The notes beneath the pieces were generated by a model. That model was not told where the DNA came from. It saw nothing but the letters and a program-made list of their open reading frames with translations, and did not search any database. Shown here in pieces: positions 1 to 16,624 of a DNA stretch of 64,000 bases (positions are counted from its first letter, which is position 1; every line of letters starts with the position of its first letter). The position numbers were made by a program, and so were the translations under genes. Source of the stretch: Alphaproteobacteria bacterium (GTDB lineage: Bacteria; Pseudomonadota; Alphaproteobacteria; Ferrovibrionales; Ferrovibrionaceae); assembly GCA_018336035.1 (NCBI GenBank), contig JAGXRD010000045.1:1-64000 (forward strand). The letters are read 5' to 3'.

Positions 1-447
<447 letters not shown>

Positions 448-477
448 TTGCGCTGATCTCGGTCTGACGCGCGATGC

Positions 478-554
478 AGGGGTGTAGCTCAACTGGCTAG
501 AGCACCGGTCTCCAAAACCGGGGGTTGGGGGTTCGACTCCCTCCGCCCCTGCCA
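478..554 (+). tRNA. trpT: tRNA-Trp (anticodon CCA)
   Basis: The 77-nt tRNA includes an encoded 3' CCA. The acceptor stem pairs AGGGGTG (478-484) with CGCCCCT (544-550), with one G-U pair, followed by discriminator G551. The anticodon stem CCGGT/ACCGG (505-509/517-521) encloses loop CTCCAAA, giving anticodon CCA at 512-514. The T arm contains GGTTCGACTCC. The position between tuf and secE is the classic one for tRNA-Trp. Confidence 0.97.
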
Positions 555-597
555 GCGTGGCAGACGTAAACGAGTTAGAGTTTAGGATAACAAGGCG

Positions 598-795
598 ATG
601 GCGAAAGTCAGTCCGATCGAGTTCTTCCGGCAGGTCCGGCAGGAGACCGCAAAGGTCACCTGGCCGAGCCGTAAGGAAACCCTGATCACCACGGCCATGG
701 TGTTCGTGATGGGACTGGTCGCCGCTGTGTTCTTTTTTGTGGTCGACACGATCCTGCGCTACGGCGTGCAGTTGATCCTCGGCCTGGGGAGCTAA
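598..795 (+). CDS. secE: Preprotein translocase subunit SecE
   Basis: SecE is the small clamp subunit of the SecYEG protein-conducting channel in the inner membrane. The 65-residue protein has the short single-span form common outside enterics. An amphipathic N-terminal stretch with FFRQVRQETAKVTWPSRKET is followed by one hydrophobic helix at about residues 33-57. The VTWPSRKE motif is the SecE signature. The start ATG at 598 follows AAGG at a short distance. nusG begins 5 bp after the stop, so the two are surely co-transcribed. Confidence 0.97.
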   Translation: MAKVSPIEFFRQVRQETAKVTWPSRKETLITTAMVFVMGLVAAVFFFVVDTILRYGVQLILGLGS

Positions 796-800
796 AGACG

Positions 801-1331
801 ATGACGGCGCGCTGGTACATCGTCCATGTCTACGCGAACTTCGAGAAGAAGGTCGCGCAGGCGATCCGCGATGGCGCGGCACAGAAGGGCATGGCCGAGC
901 ATTTCGAAGAAGTGCTGGTGCCGACCGAGGAAGTGGTGGAAGTCCGCCGCGGCCAGAAGGTGAATGCCGAACGCAAGTTCTTCCCCGGCTATGTGCTGGT
1001 GAAGATGAACCTGACCGACGAGACCTATCACCTCGTCAAGAATACGCCGAAGGTCACCGGCTTCCTGAGTTCTGGCGGCAAGCCTGCCCCGATCACGGAA
1101 GCCGAAGCGCAGCGTGTGGCCAACCAGGTAAAGGAAGGCGTGGAACATCCCAAGCCTTCGGTCACCTTCGAGGTTGGCGAGCAGGTGCGTGTGGCCGATG
1201 GCCCGTTCACGTCGTTCTCCGGCGTGGTGGAGGAAGTGGACGAAGAGCGCGCCCGCCTGAAGGTGGCAGTGTCGATCTTCGGTCGCGCCACCCCGGTGGA
1301 GCTGGAATACAGCCAGGTCGAGAAGCTCTGA
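801..1331 (+). CDS. nusG: Transcription termination/antitermination factor NusG
   Basis: NusG binds the RNA polymerase clamp to modulate elongation and couples polymerase to Rho or to the ribosome. The 176-residue protein has an N-terminal NGN domain starting with RWYIVHVYANFEKKVA and containing the conserved FFPGYVLVKM segment, then a C-terminal KOW domain with VADGPFTSFSGVVEEVD. Length matches the family. It sits 5 bp behind secE and ahead of rplK, the standard arrangement. The start ATG at 801 fits the conserved N terminus. Confidence 0.98.
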   Translation: MTARWYIVHVYANFEKKVAQAIRDGAAQKGMAEHFEEVLVPTEEVVEVRRGQKVNAERKFFPGYVLVKMNLTDETYHLVKNTPKVTGFLSSGGKPAPITEAEAQRVANQVKEGVEHPKPSVTFEVGEQVRVADGPFTSFSGVVEEVDEERARLKVAVSIFGRATPVELEYSQVEKL

Positions 1332-1488
1332 TCTGACTGCTTGAGTACCCCGGCAGCGTATCGCCGGGTTCACCGTGTGGGAGACAGCTAAGGTCCTTGT
1401 TCGCCGGACCGACCCGTCGCACCACGCAATCCGCTAACGAGAGGCCCCTTAGCAAACAGGGCGTCTCTCAGGCAGGAAAGGAAAGAGT
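1332..1488 (+). promoter_or_regulatory. nusG-rplK intergenic leader
   Basis: This 157-bp gap precedes the rplK-rplA pair. It can form small hairpins, for example CCCGGC/GCCGGG and GGTCC/GGACC, and ends in a purine-rich stretch (AGGAAAGGAAAGAGT) that serves as the ribosome binding site for rplK. In other bacteria the L11 leader carries the L1 autoregulatory site; that role here is an inference from position, and I do not recognise a defined L1 site. Confidence 0.35.
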
Positions 1489-1923
1489 ATGGCGAAGAAG
1501 ATTGATGGTTACATCAAGCTGCAGGTTCCGGCCGGCAAGGCCAACCCGTCGCCGCCGATTGGTCCGGCTCTCGGCCAGCGCGGCGTCAACATCATGGAAT
1601 TCTGCAAGGCCTTTAACGCGCAGACCAAGGACCTCGAGCAGGACATGCCGATTCCGGTGGTGATCACCGTGTATTCGGACCGTTCGTTCACCTTCATCAC
1701 CAAGACCCCGCCGGTGACCTACTTCCTGAAGAAGGCCGCCAACATCAAGTCCGGTTCGAAGACGACCGGTCGTGGTGACAAGGTCGGTTCGGTGACGATG
1801 GACCAGGTGCGCGAGATCGCCAAGCAGAAGATGAAGGATCTCAACGCGCACGACGTTGATGCGGCAGCCCGCATGATCGTTGGTTCGGCCCGCTCGATGG
1901 GCCTGGACGTTAGCGGCGAATAA
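1489..1923 (+). CDS. rplK: 50S ribosomal protein L11
   Basis: L11 forms the GTPase-associated centre of the large subunit together with 23S rRNA and the L7/L12 stalk. The 144-residue protein has the expected [21 protein letters not shown]-terminal domain with its conserved proline-rich stretch, and a C-terminal rRNA-binding domain with [13 protein letters not shown] and [13 protein letters not shown]. Length is typical. The start follows a strong AGGAAAGG ribosome binding site, and rplA follows after 14 bp. Confidence 0.98.
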   Translation: MAKKIDGYIKLQVPAGKANPSPPIGPALGQRGVNIMEFCKAFNAQTKDLEQDMPIPVVITVYSDRSFTFITKTPPVTYFLKKAANIKSGSKTTGRGDKVGSVTMDQVREIAKQKMKDLNAHDVDAAARMIVGSARSMGLDVSGE

Positions 1924-1937
1924 GGGGAGATCCGGAT

Positions 1938-2651
1938 ATGAGCAAGGGTAAGCGTTACACTGCCGCCGCCAAGACGGTGAACCCCGACCAGCGCTACGGC
2001 CTGGAAGAGGCCGTGAAGATGGTCAAGGCGAATGCCAAGGCCAAGTTCGACGAGACCATCGAGATTGCGATGAACCTCGGCGTCGATCCGCGTCATGCCG
2101 ACCAGATGGTCCGCGGCGTGGTGACCATGCCGTCGGGCACCGGCAAGACCGTGCGCGTCGCCGTCTTCGCCAAGGGTCCGAAGGCCGAGGAAGCCAAGAA
2201 GGCCGGTGCCGACCTGGTCGGCGCCGACGATCTGGCCGAAATCATCAACACCGGCAAGATCGAATTCGATCGCTGCATCGCCACGCCTGACATGATGGCC
2301 GTGGTGGGCAAGCTCGGTAAGGTGCTGGGCCCGCGCGGCCTGATGCCGAACCCGAAGCTGGGCTCGGTGACCATGGACGTTGCCGGCGCCGTCAAGGCAG
2401 CCAAGGGCGGCCAGGTCGAGTTCCGCGTCGAGAAGGCGGGCCTGGTTCAGGCCGGTATCGCCAAGGCATCGTTCACCGAGGCGCAGATCCTCGCGAACGT
2501 GAAGGCCTTCCTCGATGCCGTGAACAAGGCCAAGCCGACCGGCGTGAAGGGTCATTACGTGAAGAAGATCGCGCTCACCTCGACCATGGGTCCGGGCGTG
2601 CGCGTCGATCTGTCCGATGCGATGGGCGGCGACAGCAAGGCTGCTGCCTAA
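1938..2651 (+). CDS. rplA: 50S ribosomal protein L1
   Basis: L1 forms the mobile stalk near the E site and in many bacteria represses its own operon by binding mRNA. The 237-residue product contains the family landmarks [34 protein letters not shown] and [11 protein letters not shown]. It is 14 bp after rplK with AGGGGAG ahead of the ATG. The gap after it is long and structured, suggesting that rplJ-rplL has its own leader. Confidence 0.98.
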   Translation: MSKGKRYTAAAKTVNPDQRYGLEEAVKMVKANAKAKFDETIEIAMNLGVDPRHADQMVRGVVTMPSGTGKTVRVAVFAKGPKAEEAKKAGADLVGADDLAEIINTGKIEFDRCIATPDMMAVVGKLGKVLGPRGLMPNPKLGSVTMDVAGAVKAAKGGQVEFRVEKAGLVQAGIAKASFTEAQILANVKAFLDAVNKAKPTGVKGHYVKKIALTSTMGPGVRVDLSDAMGGDSKAAA

Positions 2652-2992
2652 CATCGAATGAGTTTCGCCGGACCTTCCTTCGGGAGGGGCCGGCGAAGCG
2701 GTATTTCGGGAAACCGCAATACCGCAACCTGTCCGAGACTGCAGGCCCCCGGAAGCTTTCGAGCCGAAGGGTTTAATGGACATGGCCACCTGCATAGACG
2801 GGGAAGAGAATTTTCGATGAGCCCAACGATTGTTGGCTCCGCGAAGGTTCGAGCCCTGGGACAGGCGAACCGGGTGATCGGTTTGCCGCAGACGGTGAGG
2901 TCGGAAACGACGCAGCCGTGGCGACCAGTCGATCGCTCAAGTGCCAACCAGGATCGGATGAAAAATCCGGTTCCTTGTTTAGGAGACGAACA
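2652..2992 (+). promoter_or_regulatory. rplA-rplJ intergenic region, probable L10 leader
   Basis: This 341-bp gap holds no convincing gene. Three hairpins stand out. The first is a long stem at 2664-2697 (TTCGCCGG with CCGGCGAA, plus an inner CC-TTCC/GGAGGG helix closed by a TTCG loop). The second is GAGCCCAAC/GTTGGCTC at 2819-2839 with one bulged C. The third is CGGAT/ATCCG at 2955-2969, shortly before the rplJ ribosome binding site. None has a following T-run, so they are not classical terminators. Autogenous control of rplJL by the L10-L12 complex through a structured leader is known in bacteria; assigning that role here is inference. Confidence 0.5.
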
Positions 2993-3502
2993 GTGGATCG
3001 TGCTCAAAAACAGGAGATGGTGACCACCCTCAACAAGGTCTTTAACCAGGCCGAAGTTGTCGTGGTAACCCAGAACGCCGGTCTGACCGTCGCTCAGGTA
3101 ACTGAGCTGCGTCGTCAGATGAAGGCGGCTGGCGCCAGCTTCAAGGTCGCGAAAAACCGTCTTGTCTGCCTCGCCCTCGAGGGCACGCCCTACGCATCCC
3201 TGAAGAACCTCTTCAAGGGTCCGACCGGCATTGCTTATGCCAATGATCCGGTCGCAGCAGCGAAGGTCGCCGTGGAATTCGCCAAGAAGAACGAGAAGTT
3301 CCTCGTTATTGGCGGCGCCATGGGCGAAACCGTCCTGAATGCTGATGGTGTGAAAGCCTTGGCGACCTTGCCGTCGCTCGACGAACTGCGCGGCAAGATC
3401 ATCGGCCTGCTCAATGCGCCTGCGACCAAGGTCGCCGGCGTCGTGCAGGCGCCGGCTGGCCAGTTGGCCCGCCTGCTCAATGCGTATGCCACCAAGGGTT
3501 AA
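2993..3502 (+). CDS. rplJ: 50S ribosomal protein L10
   Basis: L10 anchors the L7/L12 dimers to the ribosomal stalk base. I chose the GTG start at 2993 because AGGAG (2981-2985) lies 7 nt ahead and the resulting N terminus ([17 protein letters not shown]) is the usual alphaproteobacterial one. The frame extends upstream to 2918 but that extension is leader sequence. The 169-residue product shows [20 protein letters not shown] and FKVAKNRL, conserved in L10, and a C-terminal helix for L12 binding. rplL follows after 64 bp. Confidence 0.96.
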   Translation: MDRAQKQEMVTTLNKVFNQAEVVVVTQNAGLTVAQVTELRRQMKAAGASFKVAKNRLVCLALEGTPYASLKNLFKGPTGIAYANDPVAAAKVAVEFAKKNEKFLVIGGAMGETVLNADGVKALATLPSLDELRGKIIGLLNAPATKVAGVVQAPAGQLARLLNAYATKG

Positions 3503-3566
3503 GGCCGCAAGCCGAACCGTTACTATCTAACCAGGTATCGAACCTACACACTTAGGAGTCACTCAA

Positions 3567-3938
3567 ATGGCTGATTTGAACAAGATCGTTGACGAACTGT
3601 CGACTCTCACCGTCCTGGAAGCTGCTGAGCTTGCCAAGCTTCTCGAAGAGAAGTGGGGCGTCTCGGCTGCTGCTCCGGTTGCCGTTGCCGCTGCTGCCGG
3701 CGCTGCTGCCCCGGCCGCTGAAGAGAAGACCGAGTTCAACGTGATCCTCGCCGATGCCGGCGCGAACAAGATCAACGTGATTAAGGAAGTCCGTGCGATC
3801 ACGGGCCTGGGCCTCAAGGAAGCCAAGGACCTGGTCGAGGGCGCTCCGAAGGCCGTCAAGGAAGGCGTCAACAAGGACGACGCCGCCAAGATCAAGGCCC
3901 AGCTCGAAGCCGCTGGCGCCAAGGTCGAAGTCAAGTAA
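3567..3938 (+). CDS. rplL: 50S ribosomal protein L7/L12
   Basis: L7/L12 is the multicopy stalk protein that recruits translational GTPases. The 123-residue protein has the N-terminal dimerisation helix (LVEL-type [20 protein letters not shown]), an Ala-rich hinge around residues 35-55, and the C-terminal domain with [20 protein letters not shown] and [14 protein letters not shown] strong AGGAGT ribosome binding site precedes the ATG. The next gene, rpoB, is 250 bp downstream, after a long hairpin. Confidence 0.98.
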   Translation: MADLNKIVDELSTLTVLEAAELAKLLEEKWGVSAAAPVAVAAAAGAAAPAAEEKTEFNVILADAGANKINVIKEVRAITGLGLKEAKDLVEGAPKAVKEGVNKDDAAKIKAQLEAAGAKVEVK

Positions 3939-3950
3939 TACGCGTAACGG

Positions 3951-3985
3951 CGAGGGGGCGGGTCCGGTGTGGACCTGCCCCCTCG
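3951..3985 (+). promoter_or_regulatory. rplL-rpoB intergenic hairpin (attenuator or processing site)
   Basis: CGAGGGGGCGGGTCC (3951-3965) pairs with GGACCTGCCCCCTCG (3971-3985), a 15-bp stem with one G-U pair and a 5-nt loop, starting 12 bp after the rplL stop. Only a weak pyrimidine stretch follows, so full termination is unlikely. In E. coli a partial terminator and an RNase III site lie at the same place and lower rpoBC relative to rplJL. A similar role here is inferred from position and structure. Confidence 0.6.
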
Positions 3986-4188
3986 TTGCCCTGAAAGATG
4001 GGCCGCCCTATATCAGGGACCTATTTTCAAATCACACCCCGGCCGCCGCGGAATTTGGCGGGTCGATGCAGTACCGGATCTTTGGGCGCGGCGATCGCCC
4101 GGCGGGATTAACAGGCTCGCGAAATTCATCGCTGGTCCGGCACTGCGCAGCGTGACAGACGCTGCCTCTATAGAGATTTGGGACAGAC

Positions 4189-8286
<4,098 letters not shown>

Positions 8287-8312
8287 TCGCCACGAAACAT
8301 TTCCTCCGATAG

Positions 8313-12647
<4,335 letters not shown>

Positions 12648-12672
12648 GCCTTTGTAAAATATCGAAGATCAG

Positions 12673-12701
12673 GGGCGGCAGCGATGCCGCCCTTTTTCTT
12701 T
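12673..12701 (+). terminator. Intrinsic terminator after rpoC
   Basis: GGGCGGCA (12673-12680) pairs with TGCCGCCC (12685-12692) around a GCGA loop and is followed by TTTTTCTTT. It lies 25 bp after the rpoC stop and separates the rpoBC transcript from vapBC. Confidence 0.92.
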
Positions 12702-12709
12702 GGCCGATA

Positions 12710-12745
12710 GGGTAGAAAGGTATAAGATCAGGGTAGAAAGGTATA
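12710..12745 (+). promoter_or_regulatory. Two 15-bp direct repeats ahead of vapBC, probable operator
   Basis: GGGTAGAAAGGTATA occurs exactly twice, at 12710-12724 and 12731-12745, with starts 21 bp apart, i.e. two helical turns on the same face. The second copy ends 5 bp before the vapB ATG. The GGTATA ends overlap possible -10 elements (TATAAG at 12721-12726, TATATT at 12742-12747). Antitoxins of VapBC pairs normally bind repeated sites over their own promoter, so this is most likely the autoregulatory operator; binding itself is inferred. Confidence 0.65.
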
Positions 12746-12750
12746 TTTCC

Positions 12751-13008
12751 ATGGGCCTGAATATCAAGAATGCTGAAACCCAGCGTCTGGTTGATGAACT
12801 CGCCGCGCTGACCGGCGAGAGCAAGACCGCGGCGATTGCCGCAGCCGTACGCGAACGCCTTGAACGCATCACGCGACAGGAAAAGCGCAAGGACCTCGCC
12901 GAACGCCTGCTGGAGATCAGTCAGCGAACCGCGCCGTTATTCAAGGAGCCGTACAAATCGGTCGAGCATGGCGACCTGCTTTACGACGAGATGGGTTTGC
13001 CCAAGTGA
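12751..13008 (+). CDS. vapB: VapB-family antitoxin (Rv0623-like)
   Basis: The predicted antitoxin would neutralise and co-repress with the toxin encoded next to it. The 85-residue protein begins [20 protein letters not shown], typical of the Rv0623/PSK transcription-factor type, in which a short N-terminal ribbon/helix binds DNA. The second half is charged and helical ([20 protein letters not shown]) and ends with a tail ([11 protein letters not shown]) expected to wrap the toxin. The ATG at 12751 is preferred over upstream alternatives because it lies just after the operator-like repeats. Its stop overlaps the toxin start (GTGA), implying coupled translation. Confidence 0.88.
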   Translation: MGLNIKNAETQRLVDELAALTGESKTAAIAAAVRERLERITRQEKRKDLAERLLEISQRTAPLFKEPYKSVEHGDLLYDEMGLPK

Positions 13009-13403
13009 TCATCGACAGCTCGGTCCTCATCGCCATCCTGCGCACCGAACCGGAAGCCTCGCGTTTCCGCACGGCGATGGCTGAGAGCGACGACACGTTG
13101 CGGCTCTCGGCAGCGAGCTATCTGGAAACTGCGATTGTTGTCGATGGCAGCCGGAATCCGGTTCTGAGCCGCGAGTTGGATCACCTGGTTGACGATGCGG
13201 GACTGGTGATCGAACCGGTCACCGAGACACAGGCGCGTATCGCCCGCGAGGCCTATCGCGATTTCGGCAAGGGCAGTGGCCATCCGGCACAGCTGAATTT
13301 CGGCGACTGCTTTGCCTATGCACTCGCGAAGGATCTGGGCGAGCCGCTGCTGTTCAAAGGCGACGATTTCCGACACACCGACGTGCGGCCCGCTGGTGGG
13401 TGA
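13005..13403 (+). CDS. vapC: VapC-type PIN-domain ribonuclease toxin
   Basis: VapC toxins are PIN-domain RNases that cut tRNA or rRNA when released from VapB. The 132-residue protein has the acidic active-site set: Asp4 in MIIDSSVL, Glu41 in SYLETAIV, Asp101 in [12 protein letters not shown] and Asp120/121 near FKGDDF, so it looks catalytically intact. It starts with GTG at 13005, overlapping the vapB stop by 4 bp. No frameshift or truncation is seen. The target RNA cannot be told from sequence. Confidence 0.93.
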   Translation: MIIDSSVLIAILRTEPEASRFRTAMAESDDTLRLSAASYLETAIVVDGSRNPVLSRELDHLVDDAGLVIEPVTETQARIAREAYRDFGKGSGHPAQLNFGDCFAYALAKDLGEPLLFKGDDFRHTDVRPAGG

Positions 13404-13489
13404 AGAACGGCGGCGCTTTGCCATCGGGTATGACGCGATTTCGCCGATGCCCGCTTGCTGCCTTCGCAGAATCACCCTAAGCCATCTGC

Positions 13490-14245
13490 ATGGACTGGCA
13501 GGATGAAGGGGTTGTTCTGAGCGTTCGCCATCATGGCGAAAGCGCCCGGATCGTGACCCTGCTGACTGAAAGCCATGGTCGCCATGCCGGGCTGCTGCGT
13601 GGCTCGGGCACGGGCAGGGGCGGCGCCCTGCAGCCCGGCCAGCTGGTCGGCGCGGAATGGCGCGCGCGGCTGTCGGAACAGCTCGGCTATTACACGCTCG
13701 AAGCCCTGAAACATCCCGCCGCATTGATGCTGGACGATCCGGCGCGGCTGGCGGCGCTACGGGCCACCTGCGCGCTCATCGATGCGGCACTGCCCGAGCG
13801 TGAGCCGCATCCGAATCTCTTTGGTGCCACCAAGGCGCTGTTCAGCCTGATGGCCGAGATGGACGAGCCCGGTGACTGGGGCGCGCTCTATGTGCGCTGG
13901 GAAACCGGTCTGCTGGCCGAGATGGGCTACGGCATCGACCTGGAAAGCTGCGCCGCCACCGGCGCCACCACGAACCTGACGCATGTCTCGCCGCGCAGCG
14001 GCCGCGCCGTCTCGGCCGAGGCCGCCGCGCCCTATGCCGATCGCATGCTGAAGCTGCCGGCTTTTCTGGTGCCGGGCAGGGGAGCGCCCGAGTCGCTGCC
14101 GAACGATTCGCTGCAGGCCGTGCTGGACGGCCTCGCGCTCACCGGGCATTTCCTCGAAAACCGCCTGTTCGCCCAGCTTCATGCGCCGGTGCCGCAGGCC
14201 CGTGCGCGGCTGCTGGAGGTCGTCCACAACCAGGCCCAAAAGTAG
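13490..14245 (+). CDS. recO: DNA repair protein RecO
   Basis: RecO works with RecF and RecR to load RecA on SSB-coated single-stranded DNA. The 251-residue protein has the N-terminal OB-fold start (MDWQDEGVVLSVRHHGESA, then HGRHAGLLRG) and a helical C-terminal domain. The usual C-terminal zinc cysteines are reduced, with only a single Cys in LESCAATG, which is common in alphaproteobacterial RecO. It lies 33 bp ahead of parC on the same strand. The era gene, a frequent neighbour of recO, is absent here. Confidence 0.93.
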   Translation: MDWQDEGVVLSVRHHGESARIVTLLTESHGRHAGLLRGSGTGRGGALQPGQLVGAEWRARLSEQLGYYTLEALKHPAALMLDDPARLAALRATCALIDAALPEREPHPNLFGATKALFSLMAEMDEPGDWGALYVRWETGLLAEMGYGIDLESCAATGATTNLTHVSPRSGRAVSAEAAAPYADRMLKLPAFLVPGRGAPESLPNDSLQAVLDGLALTGHFLENRLFAQLHAPVPQARARLLEVVHNQAQK

Positions 14246-14278
14246 AAAATCCGGGCCGTCTGGTATAGAAACCCCGTC

Positions 14279-16516
14279 ATGAGCAAGCATCTGCCTCCCA
14301 AAGACATCCCCGAAGATATCCGCAACGTCGCACTGCCCGATGCGCTGTCCGAGCGCTATCTGGCCTATGCGCTCAGCACCATCACCTCGCGCTCGCTGCC
14401 CGATGCGCGCGACGGACTGAAGCCGGTGCAGCGCCGCGTGCTGTTCGCCATGCGGCTGCTCAAGCTCGACCCGGCCTCGGGTTACAAGAAATGCGCCCGC
14501 GTCGTCGGCGACGTGATCGGTAAGTATCACCCGCATGGCGACCAGTCGGTTTATGATGCGCTGGTGCGCCTGGCGCAGGATTTCGCGCAGCGCTATCCGC
14601 TGGTCGACGGCCAGGGCAACTTCGGCAATATCGACGGCGATAACGCGGCGGCGATGCGATACACCGAAGCGCGCCTCACCGAAGTCGCCAATGTGCTGCT
14701 CACCAATCTCGACGACGACACGGTCGACTTCCGCCCCAACTATGACGGCGAGAATGACGAGCCGGTCGTGCTGCCGGCCGGCCTGCCGAACCTGCTGGCC
14801 AATGGCGCCAGCGGCATTGCCGTCGGCATGGCAACCTCGATCCCGCCGCATAACCTGCCTGAGCTGTGCGATGCGCTTCTGCATCTGATCAAGCATCCGA
14901 ATTCCACCATCGAGAAGCTGGTCGATTTCGTGCAGGGCCCGGATTTCCCGACCGGCGGTATCATGGTCGAGCCGCTCAGCGCGCGGATCGAAGCCTACAA
15001 GACCGGCCGCGGCAGTTTCCGCCATCGCGCCGTCTGGACGCAGGAAGAGCTGCCGCGCGGCATGTGGCAGATCGTCGTCACCGAGATTCCGTATCAGGTG
15101 CAGAAGTCGCGGCTGGTCGAGCGGATCGCCGAACTGATCACCGAGAAGAAGGCGCCGCTGCTGGATGACGTGCGCGATGAGTCGACGGAAGATGTCCGGC
15201 TCGTTCTGATCCCGAAGAACAAGACGGTCGATCCGGCTGTGCTGATGGAAAGCCTGTTCCGCAGCACCGATCTGGAAACCCGTTTCCCGCTCAACCTCAA
15301 TGTGCTGGATGGCGGCAAGCTGCCGCGCGTGATGAACCTGCGCGAGGCTTTGCAGGCCTATCTCGATCACCGCCATGAAGTGCTGGAGCGCAAGAGCCGT
15401 TACCGCCAGGGCAAGATCGAGCATCGCCTGGAAGTGCTCGACGGCTACCTGATCGCCTATCTCAATCTCGACGAGCTGATCGAGATCATCCGCCGCGAGG
15501 ATGAGCCCAAGCCGGCGATGATGAAGCGGTTCAAGCTGACCGATGTGCAGGCCGAAGCCATCCTCAACATGCGCCTGCGCAGTCTGCGCAAGCTGGAAGA
15601 GATGGAGTTGCGCGGCGAGCATAAGGAACTGTCGAAGGAACTGGCCGAACTGAAGAAGCTGCTGGGCGATGCCGACCTGCGCTGGCAGGCGATTGCCGGC
15701 GAGATCCAGGAACTGAAGAAGCAGTTCGGCCCCAAGTCCGCTCTAGGCAAGCGCCGGACGAAGATCGGCGATGCGCCGGTGATCTCGGAGGAGGCTTTCG
15801 AGGTGCTGGTCGAGCGCGAGCCGATAACCGTGATCTGCTCGGCCAAGGGCTGGATCCGCGCCATCAAGGGCCATGTCGCCGACGATGGCACGGCGGCCTT
15901 CAAGGAAGGCGACAAGGGCCGCTTCTGGCTGCATGCCGAAACCACCGACAAGCTGCTGCTGTTCGGTACCAACGGCCGTGCTTACACAATCAATTGCGAC
16001 AAGCTGCCACGCGGTCGCGGTCATGGCGAGCCCGTCCGCCTGATGATCGACCTGGGCAACGACCAGGATATCGTGGCGCTGATGAAGTATCAGGGCGACC
16101 GCCGCTTCCTGGTTGCCAGCAGCGATGGCCGTGGCTTCATCTGCCCCGAGACCGAGATGCTGGCCGCCACGCGCACCGGCAAGCAGATCCTGAACGTCCA
16201 GGCGCCGGCCGAAGCCTGCGTCCTGTCGCAGGTGGAAGGCGATACGGTGGCGGTGATCGGCGACAACCGCAAACTGCTGCTGTTCCCGCTGTCCGAATTG
16301 CCGGAGATGACCAAAGGGCGCGGCATCACCCTGCAGAAATACAAGGATGGTGGCCTGGCCGATGCCCGCACCTTCACGCTGAAGCAGGGCCTGAGCTGGA
16401 TTGACTCCTCGGGCCGCACCAAGACGGAAAGCGACCTGAAGGAGTACCGTGGCGAACGCGCCCAGGCCGGTCGCGTCGTCTTCCGCGGCTTCAACAAGAA
16501 CAACCGCTTCTCTTAA
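14279..16516 (+). CDS. parC: DNA topoisomerase IV subunit A
   Basis: ParC is the DNA-cutting subunit of topoisomerase IV, which separates replicated chromosomes. The 745-residue length and domain pattern fit ParC rather than GyrA. The catalytic tyrosine is Tyr128 in [10 protein letters not shown]. The winged-helix segment [18 protein letters not shown] and the quinolone region [18 protein letters not shown] are present. The C-terminal beta-pinwheel (from about residue 510) contains [15 protein letters not shown] and related blades. It is followed by a palindromic repeat with a T-run. parE is not in the window. Confidence 0.96.
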   Translation: MSKHLPPKDIPEDIRNVALPDALSERYLAYALSTITSRSLPDARDGLKPVQRRVLFAMRLLKLDPASGYKKCARVVGDVIGKYHPHGDQSVYDALVRLAQDFAQRYPLVDGQGNFGNIDGDNAAAMRYTEARLTEVANVLLTNLDDDTVDFRPNYDGENDEPVVLPAGLPNLLANGASGIAVGMATSIPPHNLPELCDALLHLIKHPNSTIEKLVDFVQGPDFPTGGIMVEPLSARIEAYKTGRGSFRHRAVWTQEELPRGMWQIVVTEIPYQVQKSRLVERIAELITEKKAPLLDDVRDESTEDVRLVLIPKNKTVDPAVLMESLFRSTDLETRFPLNLNVLDGGKLPRVMNLREALQAYLDHRHEVLERKSRYRQGKIEHRLEVLDGYLIAYLNLDELIEIIRREDEPKPAMMKRFKLTDVQAEAILNMRLRSLRKLEEMELRGEHKELSKELAELKKLLGDADLRWQAIAGEIQELKKQFGPKSALGKRRTKIGDAPVISEEAFEVLVEREPITVICSAKGWIRAIKGHVADDGTAAFKEGDKGRFWLHAETTDKLLLFGTNGRAYTINCDKLPRGRGHGEPVRLMIDLGNDQDIVALMKYQGDRRFLVASSDGRGFICPETEMLAATRTGKQILNVQAPAEACVLSQVEGDTVAVIGDNRKLLLFPLSELPEMTKGRGITLQKYKDGGLADARTFTLKQGLSWIDSSGRTKTESDLKEYRGERAQAGRVVFRGFNKNNRFS

Positions 16517-16523
16517 AACAGGT

Positions 16524-16605
16524 ACGTCATCCTCGGGCTTGACCCGAGGATCTTTCGCAGGTCTGCTTGAGATGCCCGGATCAAGTCCGGGCATGACGTT
16601 TTTTT
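16524..16605 (+). repeat. Intergenic palindromic (REP/RIME-like) element, also a likely terminator
   Basis: Outer arms ACGTCAT (16524-16530) and ATGACGT (16593-16599) enclose two hairpins: ATCCTCGGG/CCCGAGGAT (16529-16551, loop CTTGA) and ATGCCCGGA/TCCGGGCAT (16572-16594, loop TCAAG). The two hairpin halves resemble each other in inverted order. A run of seven T follows at 16599-16605. This format (GTCAT-CC-GGGCTTGACCCGG) is widespread in intergenic DNA of alphaproteobacteria. It lies between parC and the next gene and can end the parC transcript. Confidence 0.85.
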
Positions 16606-16624
16606 GTATGTAGGTGAGGACACC

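Noticed and set aside
2658-3023. Open frame of about 120 codons in the rplA-rplJ gap
   Set aside because: No homology, runs through strong hairpins and overlaps the rplJ start; better explained as leader RNA.
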